NCBI GenBank assembly: GCA_963920635.1
Contig: OY987308.1
Location: 2,422,225-2,486,224 of the forward strand
Length of the DNA stretch: 64,000 bases
Origin: Pseudeuparius sepicola
Lineage: Eukaryota; Arthropoda; Insecta; Coleoptera; Anthribidae
Direction of reading: 5' to 3'
Part shown: in pieces, positions 44,984 through 55,491 of the stretch
Position numbering within the stretch: position 1 is the first letter of the stretch
How the letters are laid out: each line of letters starts with the position of its first letter
Notes under the pieces: generated by a model
Told to the model about the DNA's origin: nothing
Databases searched by the model: none
The model's input: the letters and a program-made list of their open reading frames with translations, nothing else
Translations under genes and position numbers: made by a program

Positions 44984-44990
44984 CTAATAG

Positions 44991-46163
44991 GGTTTCTTGA
45001 AAATTAGCTATTTTAAAAAATCATAGCAGGCCATGAAATAATTATCCCATCCAAATACCACCGCCTATGAGATACTCTCCCTTGGGACTACCAATAAAAA
45101 AATAGAGACCATTTATTTTCTTTGCCCTTCATATAGTTCTGAGGTGTCCAGTATCAAATTGGGACATACTGTATACGGGGGCGCGTTCTCAAATCTACTG
45201 CACAGGTTTTAATTTCGAGAAGACAAGATAAAAAAAATAACAAATTGTAGATGTTTGATGTTCACTGCATTTTCAGATTAGGCCAGGAGTATATGGACCA
45301 ATGGACAAATAATGCGGTTGCCATAGATACCATTAGTTATCATCACATGCAAAAATGTCAAAATTTTCATTAGGCATGGCCTACTTTTTAGGCAACGCTC
45401 TCGAATTAAAATTTTGGCGTACTTGCAGAAATTCTACTTTTTCTCAAAACTTTTCTTATGCAACCCCAATGAAATTTTACATGCTCGGTATGCACAAAAA
45501 TGAGCAGATTCCAAATTTGAACAGAAAAGTGTATGGTGACATTTAAAAAACAAAGTTGGTTGCCATAGCAACGAAATGACTGGCTCTCAAAAAATTCAAG
45601 GTCACCAAAATATGCAGATTGATCAACTGAAAAAACTCTTGTCTGAAACCTTTTTTATACAAAGCAAAGTGTATTTAAAAAGTTATATCCATTATTCCAT
45701 CTAAATTGTATTTAAATTAACATTTCATATATGTCTTAACTTTGGCCTAAATAATATGACACTATATCATTGTAGCCGTAGCCACCAGAATTAGACACAC
45801 TTCATTAATGTTAACGTGAGAATTTGCACTCTCAGTACTTAGTTCTTGTTATGAAGAATTAGTTTCGCTCCATAAGGCATAATGCGGCATTGTTTGCTTT
45901 GTTTATGACACAGTTAGATAACAAACGAGTTTTACATGTGCGTTAATTTGCTAACAACGAATTTCCATTTATCATGATAATTGACAGAATGATTGGTCCC
46001 ATAAGCTTGTGCGGAAAATTCAATCCCGTTTAACCAGCAATAATTAATTAAATACTTTTATGAATGCGTTCAGGTGTCGTAAGCGAGTTTGTTTACTTTT
46101 TTATTTTGGAAACGAGTTGCCACTGCCTTTTTGCAAGTGAATATCTGATTTCAAATATAATTT
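44991..46163. other. No gene recognised
   Basis: Low-copy-looking AT-rich sequence. The ATG frame at 45355-45546 (63 codons) has no recognisable motif or codon signal. A MITE end (GGGACATACTGTATA) occurs near 45161. Confidence 0.4.
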
Positions 46164-47229
46164 AGTAGGTGCGTATGAAACTGATGGTCAAAAATGAAAC
46201 CACGTATTCATATTTCTTAGTATCTAGAAGTATACGAGATATTTTCTTTAAACTTGGCGTGTCACATGAGCGGATGAGTTGTCAAATTTAAGGTTAATAT
46301 GAAGCTTGTGAGCTAATATGAATACCTTGTATAATCGCATTTTTTAAATTTGTTTTGATTGGTAAATTCAATGGTTAACAAAAAGTATCTCTTGGTATTT
46401 TTTCATATTCTCAGCCGTTTTTTAATTATTTTCAAAAAACGGCAATGCTGCAATAAAAAAGTCATTTTAAGAATAAATCTAACAATCTGTGGATGTCAAT
46501 TAAACTTGGCATTATTTGAATCATTTGGCTGCCAACTTTGCACCTTAGTATCAATATTTTGAAAAATTATATTTTCATTTGAAGAATTGACTGATATGCA
46601 CTTTTGCTATGGACTTGCGGAAACGCATAGTTGCGTGTATTGAAAGAGACGGCGGTCATTTCGAACATTTAATAATTTAATTTTCTAATAGCAATACGTT
46701 TCTTTTATTATTGTTTTTGCTTTTGTATTTTGTTAAATAAAGTTTAATTGACATCCACAGATTGCTAGATTTATTCTTAAAGTGACTATTGTTCACAGCA
46801 GCGTTGCCGTTCTTTAAAAATAATTAAGAAACGGCTGCGAATATGAAAAAATACTAAGAGATACTTTTTGTTAACCATTCTATTCTCCACTCAAAACAAA
46901 AAAAATGCGATTATACAGGGTATTCATATTTTTCTGAACTAATTAATTTTACTAACACCCTGTATCTCCGCAACTGGGAGCCTCAGAAACTTCATGTCAA
47001 CCTTAAGTTTGACGGCTCATCTGCTCATGTGACACGCCAAGTTTGAAGAAAATATCTCGTATAGTTCTAGAAATACTAAGAAATATGTGAATTTTTCTCC
47101 AAACTTCCACGCTCTGTATAAAAAAAACTATGGCCCGTAGGAGAAAAAAATATATGAAGAAGTGCCCTTATTTTGAATCCAAGAATACGTGGTTTCATTT
47201 TTGACCATCAGTTTAGTTACACCCTGTAT
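46164..47229. mobile_element. Foldback element J
   Basis: The left arm (about 46164-46460) contains ACTGATGGTCAAAAATGAAA and GTTAACAAAAAGTATCTCTT. The inverted right arm is about 46780-47229, ending CTAAACTGATGG-type sequence and ACACCCTGTATA. The left end is degraded (GTAGGTGCGTATGA in place of ACAGGGTGTAACTA). Arms differ by short indels. Non-coding. Confidence 0.7.
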
Positions 47230-47659
47230 ATAAAAAAATTTCTGTAAATTTATTGTACACTACCCTATATATTTACCAAGTTTTCGGTTTTCAAACTGAC
47301 ATTTTTATTGTCAAATATTTTCACACTTTGGACAAATAACCTAAAATTTACAATTCTTTTGTTTATTGTCAAACTTTTTGATAACCTAAAAATTGTTATA
47401 ACCTTAAAACAATATTACTGTCCGCTATCTTTTGTTTTTTCATAAGTTACTTCGTAATATGAAAATTTTCTTTTATTTCAAATTTCTATAACAGCCATAA
47501 ATATTTATGACAACAACAAAAATATTTACAAAACAATTTATTCCATTTTTGGAAGTTTATATCCATTGGGACCGTAACTTTTCAATATTCATTTCAATAG
47601 TAAGTATGTAAATAATTCTTACTCAATAATAATATATTTTACCTAACACTATTTTAGCC

Positions 47660-47690
47660 CTGACGAAGGCCAAAAATATGGTCGAAAGCT
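47660..47690 (+). ncRNA. Hammerhead-like core motif, doubtful
   Basis: CTGACGA (47660-47666), then GGCCA, a 5-6 nt loop and TGGTC able to pair (5 bp, one G-T), then GAAA (47684-47687). This is the order of the hammerhead core CUGANGA-stem II-GAAA. One extra A sits before stem II, and I could not place a convincing stem I or III or a cleavage site. Similar sequences end some Penelope-like elements. Weak. Confidence 0.15.
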
Positions 47691-48057
47691 TGGTTCATTG
47701 TGAAGAATAAATAACACATAATTTTGGCTGAAATACCCGTTATTTTACTTCATTGATATAGATATAAATACAGCCGTTATTAAAGAAGATCTATTGTTAT
47801 GTCATTACATTTAAAATTTCGGGGAAAATTTTAATAAAAGGGAAATTTTTCAAATTGTGTCCTCTAGCGGTGACTATACGAAATTCGAAATGATCTTACT
47901 GGACAATCATTTCATAGAAGAAGGACCGCTCTCTTCAACAAATTCGACCAATTGGGTTAAGCCAGACCGCAGCATTTTTTCAAGTCAAGGTTTATCCGCC
48001 CGTTTTACCTCTATTTAAAGAGATAGAGCAAAAAATTCTTAGAGTGCAATAATAGTT

Positions 48058-48184
48058 ATTTATGTACCAAGGCACTGAAGTTCAACTTTTTATGACTCAT
48101 GTGGAGTTTAGTTGCTGAGGCCTCTGGCCGAGGCAAATAAACCACATGAGTCATAAAAAGAACTTCAGTGCCGAGGTACGTATT
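48058..48184. repeat. Long hairpin (about 60-bp arms)
   Basis: TATGTACCAAGGCACTGAAG and TTTTTATGACTCATGTGG on the left are matched by CCACATGAGTCATAAAAAG and CTTCAGTGCCGAGGTACGTA on the right, with GAGGCCTCTGGCCGAGGC at the centre. It could be a small MITE or a pre-miRNA-like hairpin. Confidence 0.8.
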
Positions 48185-48574
48185 ATATTTTTCTTGAAAT
48201 CGGAAAAAAAATGTTTTATTAGGCAAGAAAATAATAATAAGGGATCACCCGTCCACGAACCGACTACGCGCGGCGTTGCTTGACTTTACCGATCGCTCTA
48301 CCTAGGACAAGTATAATGATGTACGGCACCTTCTGACAGAAAAACCAAACTGCTGCTTCTTGTGCAGCCTACACAACAAATCTATTGATTTTCAAATTTA
48401 CTAAAATATGTATACTGAAGGATTGCGCTTCTATAGGAAACAATTTCGCAATGTATACGAAAAGTTAAATGAGCCTTTATAGGCCGGGTTTTGAATATTT
48501 GGTCACTTTTGACGGGCGATTTCTCCGCGTCTGACGTTTGATGTTTACATCTCGCCAAGGCCTACTTATTGAAA

Positions 48575-48611
48575 AAATCGTACAATAATGGGCTACATTA
48601 TTGTACGATTT
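48575..48611. repeat. Perfect 16-bp hairpin
   Basis: AAATCGTACAATAATG, loop GGCTA, CATTATTGTACGATTT. Confidence 0.9.
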
Positions 48612-49009
48612 CTGTGCTTTTAATGACGATTTTGGGACATTTTAATGCCGATTTCAAGAAAAATTATTTTTGATATACCTTTATTAGTAATTTTTTTGAG
48701 AAAACTGATTTTTAAAATTTACTGTTGCGAATAATCTCTCTAGCGGCCGACCTACGAACTTAAAAACAATTTCCAGCGATTTTTCGTGACCACTTTACTT
48801 AAGAAGATTTTTTCCCCAAAGCTGCTCCAGTACTATTAATTCCTGAGATATGGTACCTCTTCACCCTTAATGAAACACCCTGTATAAGTCTATTTAGAAT
48901 ACAACTATAATGTAAAGCAGTATGACAGGAAATTGTGTTTTATTTCATAAATTTTATCCTTGTCCCTTAGATTCCTTTGATGTGTGTATTTTGTAGCGTA
49001 AATTCTAGA

Positions 49010-49204
49010 TTATATTTTTAGAAGTTCCTTATTTGCAACAAAACCTTCACTTGGCTGTCCTGCTTGAAGACAAATAAAACCAAATAACCTTTCTCGAGCA
49101 ACGGAGAGATATCTAGTTGCGAGAGTTGCCCAAATGCCTAAAAGGCTGGTATTTAGTTTCCTTGGGCTTATTAAATTCAGTTTCCCTTGCTTAAACACTG
49201 GCAA
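49010..49204 (-). pseudogene. Possible hAT C-terminal remnant
   Basis: The minus strand reads LGIWATLATRYLSVARERLF. It resembles the start of a hAT dimerisation domain (L A.RYLSV..TS..SERLFS), with the TSVAS part lost. What follows (GFICLQAGQPSEGFVANKEL) fits only loosely. Highly degraded. It could be coincidental. Confidence 0.35.
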
Positions 49205-49539
49205 GATATTGCCAAGTTGTAAGACCCCCCCCCCGTCTTGGATATACCGAAACGGGAAACTCCTCGCTAAGAACAGATTATACTGAATAAATTGATTTAA
49301 AATGTTGCTTACAGTGTAATCTACTGAAAACGTTACATTAAAGATGTTGAAGTTGCTAAACTTTCTCTGGAGTTTCGAAATACAAAACGATTAGGTACTA
49401 TTAATGGTTGGTATATTTCATCATGTCTTAGTTTTGGTGTTATTTCTATGGAGTATTTCATTTTCGAAACAATGGGCATCAAAAGTCCAAAATTGAAAGT
49501 TTCAAGGTCGAATATACAGGGCGAGTTTTTTTCGATGCC

Positions 49540-49800
49540 CACTATGGGGATCTCGGAAACTAGCAGAGCTAGAACAAAGGTTAAATGGGGAAAGAATTGC
49601 AGTTTTGAATGCTCAATCTAACGCCCCTTTTGGATTTTTAAAAAAGTTCGCGGCTCACTAGATATTTTGAAAAGAGTGATTTTTTGCTATTTCATCAGAT
49701 CTCTGTAGCTCCGTTATTTCTGATTATACAGAAACACTGTAGAGACAAAAATTATTGTAGATAATTTTGGGCTTAATAAGATAATCGAATCCAATTTTTT
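49540..49800 (+). repeat. Diverged fragment of element H
   Basis: TATGGGGATCTCGGAAACTA and AAAGGTTAAATGGGGAAAGA parallel CATGGGGATATTGC and ACGGTTAAATGGGGAAAAAG in element H. Only one arm is present. Confidence 0.45.
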
Positions 49801-50440
49801 ATGTTTTGTGTTTTTTTAAATGTAAATCATAGTTGGCTGTGGACTTATCAAATTGGCCATTCCAAAGATATAATACTCGGCATAGTTATTATAAAATATA
49901 AAAGAGCTATGGCTAATTTTCTGTTTTTTTTTTAATTTTCACATGGAATATTTTCATAATTATGTTCTATTTTATAATAAGATATAGGTACTTCAAACTT
50001 TCAAATATTTTATTTTTAGCTGGTAACAAAATAAAACAAAAATTATCATGATGGAGCTCCACCACATAATTATTTGCCTGTAAGAAAATACTAATTAAAT
50101 AAATTATTGTTCATTTTTAAAACGGAAAAAATGTACCAATTTATTACCTTACCTTCCCGGTATATTTGAATCAGGTACCATTGATTATAAGAGTTTTGTT
50201 GTTGCTAGGTTGTTGCTATGTTACTTGTTTATAAATTAATATTAATTATAGAATTATAGAATCTATAATGTCCCAAGCAGAGACTTGCCATCAGCAAGTC
50301 TCTGGTCCCAAGGGAGTATTGACCCTCTTTATTGATAGCGTAACTATGACGATATAAGCTTATAATATCCCGGTCAGAAATAAAAAAAATAATAATTCAT
50401 TAAAAAATTAGAAATAAAAAAATTTGTAACAAAAAAAGTA
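49801..50440. other. No gene recognised
   Basis: AT-rich, no supported ORF. A near-perfect short repeat pair (CAGAGACTTGC / GCAAGTCTCTG at 50279-50304) forms a small hairpin. Confidence 0.4.
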
Positions 50441-50581
50441 AAACCGACTTCACAGATTTGCCCGTATGCACATTTCAACTAAAATTTTAGAAATATTGTT
50501 CTCTTTCTAAATTGAGTTATCTTTGGAGTCGGTGACAGTCAAGGGAAGGAATTTAAATCTATTTATTACATATGAATACAT

Positions 50582-51706
50582 CACGGGCGTAGCCAGGATT
50601 TAGTTTTGGGGGGGGGGGGTTTAGTTTGAGAAGTAAATAAAACAACAAAAATATACTTACATGAAATTTAATATCTATATATTCATCCGAAAAACTACGA
50701 CATATTTATAAAGTTCTTAACTTTAAATGAAATGGATAAATTAATTTCGTTCCTCTGCGCTAAATCTAAAACCATTAAAGAAGAAATCTTCGGCTTTTTC
50801 TTTTAAATATATCCACTACTTCATCTGCATGAATTTCTGTTCCATAGTGAATGTTCATTAGAGCCAAACCATTAAGTCTGTTTTCACTTGTAGGGTTTCG
50901 TAAATAGTTTTTCAGTCTCCTTAGGCTCGAGAAAGACCTTTCTGGGGTAGCAGTGGATACAGGAATGGTAGCCAAGATTTGTAGTAATGTGTAAATATTA
51001 GGATAAAGGTTTTTATCGCACATATCTAGGCATTCCAAACTAGATTTCGGGGTAGGCAGTCTTCTTATCAGCATGCAAGGTAGCTGAAGCTTTGATAGCT
51101 AAATCCAAATTTGTTTCTTTATTAGAAACCCCTTGACCTTGACTACACCACTTTTTCCAGTAGTCCATACCTTTAGGTTTATCACCCTTCCTTATTTTCC
51201 CCTCCATTTTTCGACAGTAATAATGATTCACGTATCTATCCTTAACAAGGTCATCGAATAACAGCGCACTAAAATTACTCACTTACACGGTACACTTAAT
51301 TCTCTTCACTATTCGTTCACCACTTTTCACTTTTATTCGCTTCGAGTTCGCATGGAACAATACTGCCGTAAGCGCGGTCACGCGCCGCGGCGCCGCTTAT
51401 ATAGCAGCCCAGTAGCCGTCCAGAAACTTCCACAAAGTTCCGCTCATTTCGACCGAGGGGCGTGGCGAATAATCGAGAAACAACGCAAAGTGTCCCTACA
51501 ATACAAAATAGTTCGGCTGCAACTGCGTCTGCCTCTCGTCAAAAGATGGCGCTAGGCGCTACTATTACTACATATATTCAAACGTAATAATAATTTAACT
51601 CTTCACTCCTCGTATTTTTTCGGTATAATATTAGGTAATATTTTGCTTATTTCGGGGGGGGGGGGGGGGTTGAACCCCCGAAACCCCCCCCTTGGCTACG
51701 CCCGTG
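50582..51706 (-). mobile_element. hAT element 1, copy 3 (1,125 bp)
   Basis: Complete termini CACGGGCGTAGCCAGGATTT and TTGGCTACGCCCGTG with a perfect 8-bp duplication GAATACAT (50574-50581 and 51707-51714). Same internally deleted structure as copies 1 and 2. Confidence 0.93.
50775..51282 (-). pseudogene. Internally deleted hAT transposase, copy 3
   Basis: The N-terminal piece (51040-51282) reads MEGKIRKGDKPKGMDYWKKW, then CSQGQGVSNKETNLDLAIKA. One extra base relative to copies 1 and 2 keeps it open here, so copy 3 is probably closest to the ancestral frame. The C-terminal dimerisation piece (50775-51074) overlaps in another frame. The catalytic domain is missing. Confidence 0.8.
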
Positions 51707-51840
51707 GAATACATCATCTACATACCTACATCATAACTTACTGTCACCGACTCCAAAGATAACTCAATTTAGAAAGAGAACAATATTTCTAAAATTTTAG
51801 TTGAAATGTGCATACGGGCAAATTTTTGAAGTCGGTTTTA

Positions 51841-53560
51841 ATTTTTTTTTTTACAAATTTTTTTTATACATAACATCTTATTCTATGAGAGTTGAAATCA
51901 TGCGACCGACTCTCATACTAACATTTCAACCGTCTTCGATAGGAATCTTTGCGTAGAATTCCTCAAGTGGGAAACACAAGGGTCCAAGGAGATTGTAGTG
52001 CCCCCGCCAAATTTACATAATCTATAATTTCCTTCCGTAGCAGAACCTCCTATCTTACCATTGTCGCAGATAGGAAATTTAGGAAGGGAGTTTGCGGGTT
52101 ATGTGTCCGCATTCGAACTATAACTGTTATAAACTTGGTCATTTTATAAAATGTGTAGTGTAGAGGGTCAGTGAAACTCGGCGTCCCAGACCAATGGGCT
52201 GGAAAACTGCATGCAGGCGGATAATAGAAGTTTAGTAGACTGCTCTGGAATATCTCATTTTTGCCAGTCCATCTTGGTTTTTAAATAAAAAAGAATCCAA
52301 AATTTTAAGGTATTGCTCCTTTTGCTCTCAAAAGATGGATCTAGATACAATCGATATGCTGAAAGTCCTCTGTAGCTAAGTTCACACAATCTTCCTAGTT
52401 ATTATTTCTGAATTGTTGATTTTTTTTTAAAAATCTAACCTAACTACTTATTCCTGGTACACTTCAAACATTTCAAACTGAAATAATTAATCTATTAAAA
52501 CCAAAACTGACCTTATTTATTTGCTTCCCAAAATAATACACCTACATTTCGAGTTAAGATTTGATCGGTTGAGGTTCTGGCCTGCTGACTGCAAATTAAT
52601 TTTTAGCATATTTTCGTTTTTGAAAAATCAAGATGACGTCGACAGCGATCATTTTCATTGTAGGTGAAGTGCCTTTTCCTTTAAATATAGCGAATTAAGA
52701 AAAGTTATCCACAATTAAAAATTACCCCCGGGTACCAAATTTTGATTACTTTGATTTTCCCACTTTTTCCTTTTTCTAGCGCGCTAATTTAAAAAAGTTG
52801 TTTATAATTAAAAGTTATCCCCGTGTGCCAAATTTTGAGAAAATCGGCCTACTTTATTTTTTTCATTTTTTAAAAACAAAGTAAGTCGGATCTTTCCAAA
52901 ATTTGGTACCCGGGGTTAATTTGTAATTGTGAAAAACTTTTCTTAATAAAATTTTGCGCTATCTTACTAACCGCTAACCTGGAACGATCAAATTTGAACT
53001 CGAAATTTTTTTGTATTTTACATCTCTTGGTTCATTTATCCTGGGACACCCTCTATGTAATATTTATAATAAAGGCAGGTGGGAAACATATAGAAAATCT
53101 ATCTATTATAGGTATAAAATCTGGTTGATATATTTAGATACCAGATACTTCCAAGACTCCTCTGCTGAAGATGTTAGTGATTCGTGTTTTGTTTTTGTGC
53201 TATTTGCGGTATCAAGTCAATAATGAATAGTGATTGCGAAATAATTACCTTTCAATGTAAGTACCAAGCTATAATTTTATTGCAATGTTTTTTTCCTACC
53301 TAGCTTGAAGAAAACAATAAATTGGGGAAAATTCTTACAAGGTTCACGTATTCGCCTTCGAATAAAACCCGACGTTCTGCCCCATATTTTTTCACCAAAA
53401 CTATATAGCATCCCAAATTTCAAAAGAGGAGAAGAAGCATTTTAAAAACCAAGAATTTGTCGAGAAAGAACAAATGAAGAGGCAAAATACATAAATAGAT
53501 AGACCAAATATTCATGATACTTAGTATCATGGCAAATGTCTATATTTACATAAGCAAGAA
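51841..53560. other. No gene recognised
   Basis: No ORF above 70 codons with recognisable sequence. The related pair TTACCCCCGGGTACCAAATT (near 52725) and AATTTGGTACCCGGGGTTAA (near 52900) is an inverted repeat spanning about 300 bp, probably another degraded foldback. Confidence 0.4.
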
Positions 53561-53569
53561 TATTTACTA

Positions 53570-54240
53570 GGTAATCTAATATTAAATAAAATTATTAATA
53601 AAAAATATTTTTAAAAACAAGCTTTTATTTAAATGCTCTGAAAAGAAGAAAATAAACTTTATAATAAATCAAACCAAGGCAAACCCATAATTTTGTTACA
53701 TCATACAACAACTGTATATGATATAAAAGCTTGTCGCGAGATTTTCGTGTGTAAATTTCTTTTATAGAAAAATACATTTTCTACTTAAAATTACTTTCAA
53801 GATATTCTCGCGACAAGCTTTTATATCATATACAGTTGTTGTATGATGTAACAAAATTATGGGTTTGCCTTGGTTTGATTTATTATAAAGTTTATTTTCT
53901 TCTTTTCAGGCATTTAAATAAAAGCTTGTTTTTAAAAATATTTTTTATTAATAATTTTATTTTCAACTTTTTAGTTCTACTCTTCAAGCCCTTTCATTTG
54001 ATACCCATATTAAAGAGGTAGAAAAAAATACATCATCCGCCATCTTGTGGCGACGGCCATTTTGAAAGTATTACAATATTGAGTATTGTATATTGTATTG
54101 TCACCGGAACTAAAGGTGTATGCAAAATTTCAGCTCAATCGGATGTCAGGAAGTGGTTCTAATTCAGCTTGCAAGATTTGACCTAAACATACATACATTT
54201 CACCATACATTGCAAGTTAAATAAAAGCTTGTAAAATATA
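53570..54240 (+). repeat. Family B copy 3
   Basis: It starts with a palindrome (53600-53945) bounded by AAACAAGCTTTTATTTAAAT and its inverse, then one TTTCATTTGATACCCATATT/CGCCATCTTG block and the 3' region through GCAAGTTAAATAAAAGCTTG. The palindrome stem differs from that of copies 1 and 2 while the boundaries are shared. Confidence 0.7.
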
Positions 54241-54261
54241 TCAATTTATCTACCCTTGTAC

Positions 54262-55240
54262 AGGGTGTCCCATTTTGGGTGTTTTTCTCAAAAATCTCGG
54301 TTATTATTAAAGCTAGAGGGTTGCGGTTTTCACGTCACTGTACTACTTTTTTTAGAGGAATTTGGTGCACCAATCAGATTTTAGATAAGTTTTATAGTTT
54401 CCGCGCAATGGCGCAGAACTGGAAATTTTCGATTTTTTGGAAACCTCTCTCCTGGCTACAACTTATATATATCGACGAATTTAATCAACTATTTTTATAG
54501 ATTTTTTGGCGTAGAATCGAATGAAACAATTAGTTTTTTGGTAGCGTTAATAGTTTTTTCTACAAGCGTGCGGAAAAGTACACTTTTCCGCGCGCATTTT
54601 AGTTTAGAAGGTGTCACTTTTCCGCACTACTTTTCCGCACTAGTGCGGAAAAGTGACACTTTCTAAACTAAAATGCGTGCGGAAAAGTATATGCGTGCGG
54701 AAAAGTGTCTTACTTTTTCGCACGCTTGTAGAAAAAATAGTGTTCCTAACATTTGCGGAAAGCGTCTTTTCCACACTCGATTTCTTTACTGAACTCCGCT
54801 ACGCGTCGTTCAGCCAACTGCAATCGCGTGCGGAAAAGTGAGACTTTCCGCACTTGTTAGGAAATATACTATTTGAGATATGAACCAAAGTAATATATTT
54901 TTTTAATGGAAACCATAGTTCTTACCTCAAAAACTATTAACGCTACCAAAAAACTAATTATTCAATTCGATTCTACGCCAAAAAATCAATAAAAATAGTT
55001 GATTAAATTTGTCGATATATATAAGTTGTAGCCGGGAGAGAGGTTTCCAAAAAATCGAAAATTTCAGTCCTACGCCAATGCGCGGAAACTGTAAAACTTA
55101 TCTAAAATCTGATTGGTCCACCAAATTCCTCTCAAAAAAGTAGTACAGTGACGTGAAAACCGCAACCCTCTAGCTTTAATAATAACCGAGATTTTTGAGA
55201 AAAACACCCAAAAACACCCAAAATGGGACACTCTGTACTT
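54262..55240. mobile_element. Family C MITE, copy 4, split by palindrome D2
   Basis: Left arm 54262-54553, right arm 54872-55240, ends CAGGGTGTCCCATTTTGGGT and CCAAAATGGGACACTCTGTA. This is the most complete family C copy, about 660 bp without the insertion. Confidence 0.8.
54554..54871. repeat. Palindromic element D, copy 2
   Basis: Same element as 10122-10387, with one extra internal GTGCGGAAAAGT block. Comparison with intact family C (AATAGTTTTTGAGATATG) shows it as an insertion within a T run without a visible duplication, as some rolling-circle elements do. Confidence 0.7.
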
Positions 55241-55491
55241 TCCCTGTTCTATTTTCTGGTGAAAATATATCTAAATTGTTTACATAATATCAGTGCAACA
55301 CATCTATTGTCACCATAATAGGAAGATTGTTGGAATAAGCTTTTTCAAAACTCTACTCCATACTTTCGGCTGCCTAATATTAAACTTCAAAAGGCCACTT
55401 TCACAAGCACTAAAAGGAAAATATGTTTTCAAATAAACAAAATATGTATACGGAAATACTGTGGGGTTTAAGTACTTACATAATTTATTTA

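Larger units (their letters stand above)
47230..49009. other. No gene recognised; hairpins present
   Basis: No ORF of note. It contains the two hairpins and the ribozyme-like motif listed separately, and a MITE end (AAACACCCTGTATAAG) near 48881. Confidence 0.4.
50441..51840. repeat. Foldback K with a hAT in its loop
   Basis: Arms 50441-50540 (AAACCGACTTCACAGATTTG through GTTATCTTTGGAGTCGGTGA) and 51741-51840 are inverted copies. Without the hAT the loop would be only about 80 bp, so K is a small hairpin element of about 275 bp. The GAAGTCGGTTTT end motif is common in insect repeats. Confidence 0.75.
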
